Shown one piece after another: positions 51,268 to 58,909 of a stretch of DNA of 64,000 nt. A model generated the notes under the pieces. It saw only the letters and a program-made list of their open reading frames with translations, did no database searches and was not told the origin of the DNA. The stretch spans positions 1-64,000 of the forward strand of contig NZ_JABBXF010000047.1 of assembly GCF_013030945.1 (NCBI RefSeq), written 5' to 3'. The DNA is from Streptomyces morookaense (GTDB lineage: Bacteria > Actinomycetota > Actinomycetes > Streptomycetales > Streptomycetaceae). A program made the position numbers and the translations under genes. The stretch's first letter is position 1, and each line of letters starts with the position of its first letter.

Positions 51268-53274
51268 TCAGCCCTCGGTGCCGGGGCCGTCCTGCGGGAG
51301 CTCGACCTTCTCCATGGTCACTCCGCCGTTGCTCGGCGCGAGCTCCTTCGGGGAGAGCACCGGCGGGCGGGTGGACGGGGTCCGGCGGGAGGAGCCGGTC
51401 CAGGCCGGGCGGGCCGGGCGCTTGACCACGTGCTTGAAGATCTCGGCGATCTCCTCCTTGTTCAGCGTCTCCTTCTCCAGGAGGGCCAGAACCAGGTTGT
51501 CGAGCACGTCGCGGTTCTCGACGAGGATCTCCCAGGCCTCGTTGTGCGCGGTCTCGATCAGCTTCTTGACCTCTTCGTCGACCAGCGCCGCGACCTCTTC
51601 CGAGTAGTCGCGCTGGTGCGACATCTCACGGCCCAGGAAGGGCTCGGAGTTGTCGGAGCCGAACTTGATCGCGCCGAGGCGCTCGGTCATGCCGTACTGG
51701 GTGACCATCGCGCGGGCCGTGGCCGTGGCCTTCTCGATGTCGTTGGCCGCACCCGTGGTCGGGTCGTGGAAGACCAGTTCCTCGGCCGCGCGGCCGCCCA
51801 GCATGTAGGCCAGCTGGTCGAGCATCTCGTTGCGCGTGGTCGAGTACTTGTCCTCGTCCGGCAGGACCATGGTGTAGCCCAGCGCACGGCCGCGGGACAG
51901 GATGGTGATCTTGTGCACCGGGTCGGAGTTCGGGGAGGCCGCCGCGACCAGGGCGTGACCGCCCTCGTGGTACGCGGTGATCTTCTTCTCCTTGTCCGAC
52001 ATGATCCGGGTCCGCTTCTGCGGGCCGGCCACGACGCGGTCGATCGCCTCGTCCAGCATGTGGTTGTCGATCAGCTTCCGGTCGCTGCGGGCCGTCAGCA
52101 GGGCGGCCTCGTTCAGCACGTTCGACAGATCGGCACCGGTGAAGCCGGGGGTACGGCGGGCGACGGCCGCGAGGTCGACGTCCGGGGCGACCGGCTTGCC
52201 CTTCTGGTGGACCTTGAGGATCTCCAGACGGCCCTGCATGTCCGGGCGGTCGACGGCGATCTGCCGGTCGAAGCGGCCCGGGCGCAGCAGCGCCGGGTCG
52301 AGGATGTCGGGCCGGTTGGTGGCCGCGATCAGGATGACGCCGCCCTTGACGTCGAAGCCGTCCATCTCGACGAGCAGCTGGTTCAGCGTCTGCTCGCGCT
52401 CGTCGTGACCGCCGCCGAGGCCCGCGCCGCGGTGCCGGCCGACGGCGTCGATCTCGTCGACGAAGACGATGGCCGGGGCGTTGGCCTTGGCCTGCTCGAA
52501 CAGGTCACGGACCCGGGAGGCACCCACACCGACGAACATCTCGACGAAGTCGGAGCCGGAGATCGAGTAGAACGGCACGCCCGCCTCGCCGGCGACGGCG
52601 CGCGCGAGCAGCGTCTTGCCCGTACCGGGCGGGCCGTAGAGCAGCACACCCTTGGGGATCTTGGCGCCGACGGCCTGGAACTTCGCAGGCTCCTGCAGGA
52701 ACTCCTTGATCTCGTGGAGCTCCTCGACGGCCTCGTCCGCACCCGCCACGTCGGCGAAGGTGGTCTTCGGGGTGTCCTTGGTGATCAGCTTGGCCTTGGA
52801 CTTCCCGAAGTTCATCACCCGGGAGCCGCCGCCCTGCATCTGATTCATCAGGAACAGGAACACCACGACGATCAGGACGAAGGGCAGCAGCGAGAGCAGC
52901 ACACCGATGAACGGGTTCTGCTTCGACGTCGAGACGTTGTACCCGTCGGGCAGCGTCTTCGGGTCGTCGTCATCGGCCTTGGCCTGCAGATCCTTGGAGA
53001 TCTCGACGCCCTGGTCGCCGATGTAGTTCGCCTGGATCTTGCCGGAGCCCTTGACCTTCACACCGTCTTTGAGCTCGACCTTGATCTTGTTCTCGTCGCC
53101 CGTCGTCAGCTCGGCCGACTTCACCTGGTTCTTGTCGATCGCATGGATGACTTGACTGGTGTCCACCGACTTGTAGCCGCCGGACGAGCCGACGACCTGC
53201 ATCAACACGACCACGGCGAGGACGGCCAGCACGATCCACATGACCGGCCCACGGAAGTAGCGCTTCACGTCCAT
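51268..53274 (-). CDS. ftsH: ATP-dependent zinc metalloprotease FtsH
   Basis: FtsH is a membrane AAA+ protease that degrades damaged membrane proteins and regulators. The 668-residue form starts MDVKRYFRGPVMWIVL, with two membrane helices (about 8-27 and 110-130) around an external domain, Walker A GPPGTGKTLLARA, arginine-finger region RPGRFDRQI and the zinc site AYHEGGHAL (HExxH). I chose the ATG at 53274 by family length; a GTG 12 codons upstream is in frame. The ribosome site GGAGGG is 24 bases away, separated by a GGGGCG-CACG-CGCCCC hairpin. Confidence 0.96.
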   Translation of the reverse strand: MDVKRYFRGPVMWIVLAVLAVVVLMQVVGSSGGYKSVDTSQVIHAIDKNQVKSAELTTGDENKIKVELKDGVKVKGSGKIQANYIGDQGVEISKDLQAKADDDDPKTLPDGYNVSTSKQNPFIGVLLSLLPFVLIVVVFLFLMNQMQGGGSRVMNFGKSKAKLITKDTPKTTFADVAGADEAVEELHEIKEFLQEPAKFQAVGAKIPKGVLLYGPPGTGKTLLARAVAGEAGVPFYSISGSDFVEMFVGVGASRVRDLFEQAKANAPAIVFVDEIDAVGRHRGAGLGGGHDEREQTLNQLLVEMDGFDVKGGVILIAATNRPDILDPALLRPGRFDRQIAVDRPDMQGRLEILKVHQKGKPVAPDVDLAAVARRTPGFTGADLSNVLNEAALLTARSDRKLIDNHMLDEAIDRVVAGPQKRTRIMSDKEKKITAYHEGGHALVAAASPNSDPVHKITILSRGRALGYTMVLPDEDKYSTTRNEMLDQLAYMLGGRAAEELVFHDPTTGAANDIEKATATARAMVTQYGMTERLGAIKFGSDNSEPFLGREMSHQRDYSEEVAALVDEEVKKLIETAHNEAWEILVENRDVLDNLVLALLEKETLNKEEIAEIFKHVVKRPARPAWTGSSRRTPSTRPPVLSPKELAPSNGGVTMEKVELPQDGPGTEG

Positions 53275-53469
53275 CCATACGGGGCGCGTGCGCCCCGTCC
53301 CTCCTGCCACAGTGAGGCACGGTCATCCCGGTGCGGGATGCCAGTGCGTGCGGTGTCCTGTCGACCTTGAAAGCTTGAAAAGAAAAGACTTACCTTCGGA
53401 CGGTACCCCAGCATTGTCACCCGATGCCGCCGCAGACGGTCAACAAAGCCGTCCTGCCCTGCTCCAACG

Positions 53470-53494
53470 GCGGGAACCCGGCAAGGGTTCCCGC
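53470..53494. terminator. Hairpin between hpt and ftsH
   Basis: GCGGGAACCC-GGCAA-GGGTTCCCGC, perfect 10-bp stem with 5-base loop, about 40 bp after the hpt stop and 195 bp before ftsH. It probably ends the tilS-hpt transcript or attenuates entry into ftsH. No T tract. Confidence 0.6.
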
Positions 53495-53531
53495 AGGCCG
53501 TAGGGCCCGGTGCCGCCGGGGCCGTCCGCGT

Positions 53532-54116
53532 TCAGCCGCCGTAGACGTGCGGCGCGAGCGTGCCCACGAAGGGCAGGTTGCGGTACTTCTCCGCGAAGTC
53601 GAGACCATAACCGACGACGAACTCGTTCGGAATGTCGAAGCCGACCCACTTGACGTCGATGGCCACCTTGGCGGCCTCCGGCTTGCGCAGCAGGGTGACG
53701 ACGTTGAGCGAGGCGGGCTCGCGGGAACCCAGGTTCGACAGCAGCCACGACAGGGTCAGGCCGGAGTCGATGATGTCCTCGACGATCAGGACGTGCTTGC
53801 CCTTGATGTCGGTGTCGAGGTCCTTGAGGATGCGCACCACACCGGAGGACTGGGTGCCCGCGCCATAGGAGGACACGGCCATCCAGTCCATGGTGACGGG
53901 GTTGGACAGGGCACGCGCCAGGTCCGCCATCACCATCACGGCGCCCTTGAGGACACCGACGATGAGCAGGTCCTTGCCCGCGTACTCCACGTCGATCTTC
54001 GCGGCCAGCTCGGCCAGCTTCGCGTCGATCTCTTCCTTGGTGATGAGCACCGACTTCAGGTCGGTGCCCATGTCCTTTTCGTCCACCCGCGCCACTCTCG
54101 CTTGGTTAAGGCTCAT
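53532..54116 (-). CDS. hpt: Hypoxanthine phosphoribosyltransferase
   Basis: Hpt salvages hypoxanthine and guanine with PRPP to IMP and GMP. The 194-residue protein has the PRPP loop VLIVEDIIDSGLTLSWLL, GVLKGAVMVMADLARAL, MDWMAVSSYGAGTQSSGVVRILKDLD and VGYGLDFAEKYRNLPFVGTL. The ATG at 54116 has GGAAG four bases upstream; a GTG at 54086 with GAGAG upstream is an equally plausible start giving 184 residues. It follows tilS by 47 bp, a pairing found across many bacteria together with ftsH. Confidence 0.95.
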   Translation of the reverse strand: MSLNQARVARVDEKDMGTDLKSVLITKEEIDAKLAELAAKIDVEYAGKDLLIVGVLKGAVMVMADLARALSNPVTMDWMAVSSYGAGTQSSGVVRILKDLDTDIKGKHVLIVEDIIDSGLTLSWLLSNLGSREPASLNVVTLLRKPEAAKVAIDVKWVGFDIPNEFVVGYGLDFAEKYRNLPFVGTLAPHVYGG

Positions 54117-54163
54117 CTGGCTTCCGGAAGGCCGGCTCCGAGACTCGCTCGGCACCGTTCGGA

Positions 54164-55186
54164 TCAGCCCTGCCGAAGCACCAGTCTGCCACCCTGCCTG
54201 CGAACCGCGACGCGCCCGGGCAAGTTGATCGCTCCCTGGCCGCGCCAGCCGGTGATCAGCCGGTCGACTTCCTCGATGTGCCGGGCGAAGAGCGAACCGG
54301 CCGGGGAGCCCGCCTCGATGACCGCGCGGCGGATGACCCGGCGGCGGACGGCGGGGGGCAGGGCGAAGAGCTTGGCGACCTCCAGGCCGCCGGAGTCGTC
54401 CCGCACGGAGGGCTCCACGGCGGCGGCCCAGGAGTCGAGGGCGTCGGCGTCGTCCCGGGAGAGCTGGGCGGTACGGGCGAGGGCCTCGACGACGCCCTTG
54501 CCCAGGGCCTTCTCCAGGACGGGCAGGGCCTCGTGGCGGACCCGGGAGCGGGTGTAGGCGGGGTCGGCGTTGTGCGGGTCGTCCCAGACGGGCAGCGACT
54601 GGACCAGGCACGCCTTGCGGGCCGTCTGACGGTCCAGGCCGAGGAAGGGCCGGCGGTAGCGGCCGCCGACGCCGGAGGCGGTGGCCATGCCGGACAGGGA
54701 GCGGATGCCGGATCCGCGGGCCAGCCCCAGCAGCACCGTCTCCGCCTGGTCGTCGCGGGTGTGGCCGAGGAGGACGGCGGCGGCGCCGAGGCGGTCGGCG
54801 ACGGCGTCGAGGGCGGTGTAGCGCGCGTCACGGGCGGCGGCCTCGGGACCGCCGTCCCGGCCGACCGTCACCGCCACGGTCTCCACGGGGTCCAGGCCGA
54901 AGGCGGCGAGCCGGATCGCGACCTCCGAGGCCCGGAGGTCGGAACCCTCCTGCAGACCGTGGTCGACGGTCACGCCGCCGGCCCGGATGCCGAGCCGGGG
55001 GGCTTCGAAGGCGAGGGCGGAGGCGAGCGCCATGGAGTCGGCGCCGCCGGAGCAGGCGACCAGCACGAGCGGCGGCCGGTCACCGGCGGCGGAGGGGACG
55101 GCGGCGGGCGGCGCCAGGGTGAGCACGTCGTGGAGTACGCGGCGAACCGCCAGGCGTATCGCCGCGACCGCGGGGTGTGGACCCAT
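54164..55186 (-). CDS. tilS: tRNA(Ile)-lysidine synthetase
   Basis: TilS converts the wobble cytidine of tRNA-Ile (CAU) to lysidine, changing its reading from AUG to AUA. The 340-residue protein has the PP-loop LVACSGGADSMALASAL, VDHGLQEGSDLRA, HTRDDQAETVLLGLARGSGI and RPFLGLDRQTARKACL. It is the short form with a small C-terminal part. I prefer the ATG at 55186 (MGPHPAVAAIRLAVRR); ATGs at 55204 and 55264 lie in non-conserved sequence. It is followed by hpt and then ftsH. Confidence 0.94.
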   Translation of the reverse strand: MGPHPAVAAIRLAVRRVLHDVLTLAPPAAVPSAAGDRPPLVLVACSGGADSMALASALAFEAPRLGIRAGGVTVDHGLQEGSDLRASEVAIRLAAFGLDPVETVAVTVGRDGGPEAAARDARYTALDAVADRLGAAAVLLGHTRDDQAETVLLGLARGSGIRSLSGMATASGVGGRYRRPFLGLDRQTARKACLVQSLPVWDDPHNADPAYTRSRVRHEALPVLEKALGKGVVEALARTAQLSRDDADALDSWAAAVEPSVRDDSGGLEVAKLFALPPAVRRRVIRRAVIEAGSPAGSLFARHIEEVDRLITGWRGQGAINLPGRVAVRRQGGRLVLRQG

Positions 55187-55386
55187 GTCCGTGTGTCCAA
55201 TCATTCCATTGGAGGGGGGGTGCGGGAGCCGCACGTCTGCAGTACTGGCCCCCGGTTCCGTCACGCTGTGTGCGTCGATGGTGACAGAGATGAGCCTTTA
55301 CCCGAGCATCGCACGCCCACCCTTGGCACACGGTCCCTCGGACGGGTGATTACGGGAGCGTTCATCCGTCACGGGGCGCGATCGGC

Positions 55387-56520
55387 TCATCCCTCGGGTT
55401 GCCGGTGCACCCGCGCGACCCAGTCCGCCGGTTTGGCGATCTCGGCCTTGGTGGGCAGCGTGTTCGGGGACGTCCACACCCGGTTGAAGCCGTCCATGCC
55501 GACCTCGTCCACGACGGCCCGGACGAAACGCTCACCATCACGGTACTGCCGCAGCTTGGCGTCCAGGCCCAGCAGCTTGCGCAGGGCGGCGTCCAGGCGG
55601 CCGGCACCGGTGGCCCGGCGCTTCTGGAACTTCTCGCGGATCTCGACGACGGACGGTACGACGCGTGGCCCGACCCCGTCCATCACATAATCGGCGTGCC
55701 CCTCCAGCAGCGACATCACCGCCGTCAGACGGCCCAGGATCTCCCGCTGCGCGGGCGTCTGGACCAGCTCCACGATGCTGCGGCCCACGCGGGCCTCCCC
55801 GTCCTCCTCCGGCGGCCTGCCGCCCGCCAGCGACTGCACCGCCTCGCGGATCCGCTCCAGCAGTGTGACCGGGTCCACCTCCGTCTCGCCGAGGAACGCC
55901 TGGATCTCGCCCTCGATGTGGTCGCGCAGCCAGGGCACCGCCGTGAACTGGGTGCGGTGCGTCTCCTCGTGCAGGCACACCCACAGCCGGAAGTCGTGCG
56001 GGTCCACCTCCAGCTCGCGCTCGACCTGGACGATGTTGGGGGCCACCAGCAGCAGCCGGCCGCCGGCCGCCGCGGAGCCCGGCATGTCCCGGGAGGCCGG
56101 GGCGAACGTCTCGTACTGGCCCAGCACCCGCGAGGCCAGGAACGACAGCAGCATGCCGAGCTCCACGCCCGTCACCTTGCCGCCGACCGCGCCCAGGACG
56201 GCGCCGCCGGGCAGGTTGCCGCGGCGGTCCTGCATCTTGTCCAGCAGGGGGCCCAGGACCGCGCGGAAACCCGCCACGTTGGCCCGGACCCAGCCGGCCC
56301 GGTCCACGACCAGGACCGGGGTGTCGGCGCCCTCCCCCGCCGACGTCATCCGCGTGAACTCCCGGACGTGCCGCTCCGAGGCCTTCGCGTGCCGCCGCAG
56401 CTCCGCCACGACCTCGCGCGCCTCGTCCCGGCTGACCTCGGGCCCCGGCTTCGCCAGGCGCGTCGCGGTGGCCACCGCGAGCTTCCAGTCGACCATCTCC
56501 GCATCACCGATGCTCGTCAT
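55387..56520 (-). CDS. Zinc-dependent metalloprotease of the DUF2342 family
   Basis: The 377-residue protein has an HExxH zinc motif in WVCLHEETHRTQFTAVPWL and a distal glutamate in LLEGHADYVMDGVGP, matching the actinobacterial DUF2342/'F420 biosynthesis-associated' family. No signal peptide is seen. The true role is unestablished; the F420 label is historical. A TACCGT box seven bases before the ATG at 56520 suggests a leaderless mRNA; the upstream in-frame stretch overlaps the promoter. tilS lies 200 bp downstream on the same strand. Confidence 0.9.
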   Translation of the reverse strand: MTSIGDAEMVDWKLAVATATRLAKPGPEVSRDEAREVVAELRRHAKASERHVREFTRMTSAGEGADTPVLVVDRAGWVRANVAGFRAVLGPLLDKMQDRRGNLPGGAVLGAVGGKVTGVELGMLLSFLASRVLGQYETFAPASRDMPGSAAAGGRLLLVAPNIVQVERELEVDPHDFRLWVCLHEETHRTQFTAVPWLRDHIEGEIQAFLGETEVDPVTLLERIREAVQSLAGGRPPEEDGEARVGRSIVELVQTPAQREILGRLTAVMSLLEGHADYVMDGVGPRVVPSVVEIREKFQKRRATGAGRLDAALRKLLGLDAKLRQYRDGERFVRAVVDEVGMDGFNRVWTSPNTLPTKAEIAKPADWVARVHRQPEG

Positions 56521-56527
56521 GGCTTTC

Positions 56528-56533
56528 ACGGTA
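56528..56533 (-). promoter_or_regulatory. Candidate leaderless -10 box (TACCGT)
   Basis: TACCGT lies seven bases before the ATG of the DUF2342 metalloprotease gene on the minus strand. Confidence 0.45.
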
Positions 56534-56591
56534 CGTGCTGCGCGCGGCTCGGGGTGAGGGGTTGCCGCGCCCCTGCGGGGCCGGGCCGCCC

Positions 56592-58058
56592 TCAGCCCGC
56601 GCAGCCGCACCCCGTCAAGGTGGACGCCAGATGGTCCAGGGCGCGCTGGGCCGCGTCCGGGTCCGAGGTGCCGCCCGCCATGAAGGTGAACGCCAGCAGC
56701 CGGCCGTCCGCGTCGACGACCGTGCCCGCCAGGGTGTTCACGCCCGTCAGCGTGCCCGTCTTGGCCCGGACCACGCCCTTTCCGTCGCCGGAGGCGTACC
56801 GGTCGCGGAGGGTGCCCGTGAAGCCGGCCACGGGGAGGCCGGTGAGGACCGGTCGGAGTTCCGGGTGGGCGGGGTCCGCGGCGCCGGCGAGGATCCGGGA
56901 GAGGAGGGCCGCCGGGACCTGGTCCGTGCGGTCCAGGCCGCTGCCGTCCGCGATCCGGGCCCGGCCGGCAGGCAGGCCCAGCTTCCCCAGCCGGTCGGTG
57001 ACCGCCTTCGCCGCGCCCTCGAAGCTCGCCGGCTGCCCGGAGGCCAGGGCGGTCTGCCGGGCGAGCGCCTCGGCGATGTCGTTGTCGCTGTTGGTCAGCG
57101 CCCGTTCGACCAGCGCCGACAGCGGTGCCGAGGAGACGGCCGCGATGCGCTGCGCGGATGCCTCCGCGCGGGCCTCCGCCGGGTCGCTGTCGACCTCGAC
57201 GCCCCGCTCGTGCAGCAGCTCCGCGAACTTGCGGGCCGCATCGCCCGCCGGGTCCGCCGAGCGCTCCGCAGGGCCCTTGTCCGAGCCGTCCAGGCGGCCC
57301 TCGTCCACCATCAGGGCGGTGACGGGAGCGATGTTGTCGTTGGGCCCGATCGGGTGCAGTACGGGCCCGGAGTAGCGCGAGGTGTCGTACGCCAGCTTCG
57401 TACGGCTCGTTCCCCGCGCCCTGAGCGCCTTCGCCGTCGCGTCCGCCAGGTCGCGCAGGCTCGCGAACCGCGGTCCCTCGCCCTGCGCGGGGAGCGCCGT
57501 CAGCGTCGGGTCGCCGCCGCCCACGAGGACGATGCCGCCGGAACCCGACGCCACCACCGTGGTCTCGATGCGGTGGTCCGGGCCGAGTGCGGAGAGCGCG
57601 GCCGCCGCCGTGGCGAGCTTGATCGTGGAGGCGGGGGTGTACGCGGCGTCCTGCCCGGTGCCGTAGAGCTCGTCGCCGGTCTGCACGTCGATGACGGACG
57701 CCGCGTGGGCCGACCCGAGCGCGGGGTCCTGGAGCAGCGGTTCCAGGGCCGCGGCGAGCGCCTGCCGGGCGGGCGGCCGGCCCGCGCCGAGCGCCGCCAG
57801 CACGGGCGGCGCGGCCGAGAAACCGGAGGCCGGGCTTCCGGCGGCGTGACGCTCGCCACCCGCCCGTACGGCGGCAGCCGCCCGCTCCCGTTCGGCCTTA
57901 CGCTGGCCCGAGTCCCAGGGACCGGCGGCCGCCACGGCGCCGGTCGCGACCACGAGACCCGCCACGGCGGACGCCGCGACGAACCGGACGGTACGGCGCT
58001 GCGCCCGGGGGATGTTCCGCCACCGCCCGGCTTGCCGCCGCAGCACCTCGGGCACCAT
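56592..58058 (-). CDS. dacB: D-alanyl-D-alanine carboxypeptidase/endopeptidase (DacB, class C PBP)
   Basis: The enzyme trims or cleaves peptide cross-links of peptidoglycan outside the membrane. The 488-residue protein has a signal anchor at about 25-47 (RFVAASAVAGLVVATGAVAAA), then the three penicillin-binding motifs: SxxK in TPASTIKLATAA, SxN in LTNSDNDIAEAL, and KTG in VRAKTGTLTGVNTLAG. Between the first two is the extra domain typical of the S13 family. Start at 58058 has AAAGGGG upstream. It is divergent from ppa. Confidence 0.94.
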   Translation of the reverse strand: MVPEVLRRQAGRWRNIPRAQRRTVRFVAASAVAGLVVATGAVAAAGPWDSGQRKAERERAAAAVRAGGERHAAGSPASGFSAAPPVLAALGAGRPPARQALAAALEPLLQDPALGSAHAASVIDVQTGDELYGTGQDAAYTPASTIKLATAAAALSALGPDHRIETTVVASGSGGIVLVGGGDPTLTALPAQGEGPRFASLRDLADATAKALRARGTSRTKLAYDTSRYSGPVLHPIGPNDNIAPVTALMVDEGRLDGSDKGPAERSADPAGDAARKFAELLHERGVEVDSDPAEARAEASAQRIAAVSSAPLSALVERALTNSDNDIAEALARQTALASGQPASFEGAAKAVTDRLGKLGLPAGRARIADGSGLDRTDQVPAALLSRILAGAADPAHPELRPVLTGLPVAGFTGTLRDRYASGDGKGVVRAKTGTLTGVNTLAGTVVDADGRLLAFTFMAGGTSDPDAAQRALDHLASTLTGCGCAG

Positions 58059-58149
58059 GGACCAGCCCCTTTCGCCACCACACCACTGCGTGGGGGACAC
58101 TTAATCACCGCATCACCAGACGTATGTGTTGATCATGAAGGAGCCACCC

Positions 58150-58647
58150 GTGGAGTTCGACGTCACCATCGAGATCCCGAAGGGTTCGCGGAACAAGTAC
58201 GAGGTGGACCACGAGACCGGTCGCATCCGTCTGGACCGCCGACTCTTCACCTCGACCAGCTACCCGGCCGACTACGGTTTCGTCGAGAACACCCTCGGCG
58301 AGGACGGCGACCCGCTGGACGCCATGGTCATCCTCGACGAGCCGACGTTCCCCGGATGCCTCATCAAGTGCCGCGCCATCGGCATGTTCCGCATGACGGA
58401 CGAGGCCGGCGGCGACGACAAGCTGCTGTGCGTCCCGGCGAACGACCCGCGCGTGGAGCACCTGCGCGACATCCACCACGTGTCGGAGTTCGACCGCCTG
58501 GAGATCCAGCACTTCTTCGAGGTCTACAAGGACCTCGAGCCGGGCAAGTCGGTCGAGGGTGCCGACTGGGTCGGCCGCGCCGAGGCCGAGGCCGAGATCG
58601 AGGCCTCCTACAAGCGCCTCGAGGCCGCGGGCGGCGCCCACCACTGA
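58150..58647 (+). CDS. ppa: Inorganic pyrophosphatase
   Basis: Ppa hydrolyses pyrophosphate, pulling biosynthetic reactions forward. The 165-residue family I enzyme has IEIPKGSRNKYEVDHETGRIRLDR, YPADYGFVENTL and the signature EDGDPLDAMVIL, with later metal ligands in KLLCVPANDPR. I chose GTG at 58150 because AAGGAG lies six bases before it; an ATG eight codons upstream precedes the ribosome site. It is divergent from dacB. Confidence 0.96.
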   Translation: MEFDVTIEIPKGSRNKYEVDHETGRIRLDRRLFTSTSYPADYGFVENTLGEDGDPLDAMVILDEPTFPGCLIKCRAIGMFRMTDEAGGDDKLLCVPANDPRVEHLRDIHHVSEFDRLEIQHFFEVYKDLEPGKSVEGADWVGRAEAEAEIEASYKRLEAAGGAHH

Positions 58648-58707
58648 TCCTGCGGATGGCTCGGCGGTGCGGTGCGGGGTGACCCCGGGACCGCACCGCC
58701 GTCAGTT

Positions 58708-58773
58708 GCGCCCCGAAGGGGCGCTGGGGGTACCCCCAGCGGTAGCTGGGGGAGGAACTGCGCGAGCAACCAC
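58708..58773. repeat. Dispersed intergenic repeat, copy 3, split by a second repeat
   Basis: GCGCCCCGAAGGGGCGC (58708-58724) should run directly into GGGGAACTGCGCGA as in the other copies. Here a 29-base hairpin unit (58725-58753, CCCCCAGC-GGTA-GCTGGGGG) lies between them, and GGAACTGCGCGAGCAACCAC resumes at 58754. Confidence 0.75.
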
Positions 58774-58800
58774 CGACGGCTTGCAGCCGACGTACCACCC

Positions 58801-58856
58801 CAGGGTCCGGGGCGCAGCCCCCTGGGGGCACCTCCCAGCGTTAGCTGGGGGACTCG
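58801..58856. repeat. Second hairpin repeat of the CCCAGC-GNTA-GCTGGG type
   Basis: CCCAGC-GTTA-GCTGGG (58834-58849) repeats the hairpin inserted at 58733-58752 with one base changed. It is flanked by G/C-rich sequence. Role unknown; it may be a spreading repeat or a terminator of ppa. Confidence 0.6.
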
Positions 58857-58870
58857 ACTGCGGGCGCGTC

Positions 58871-58909
58871 GTGGCTGATCGCGCAGTTCCCCGCGCAGGG
58901 GTACCCCTA
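58871..58909. repeat. Dispersed intergenic repeat, copy 4
   Basis: The first 26 bases (58871-58896) are identical to 44048-44073. It ends in an AGGGGTACCCCT palindrome against the 3' end of the ThrE-type gene. Confidence 0.75.
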
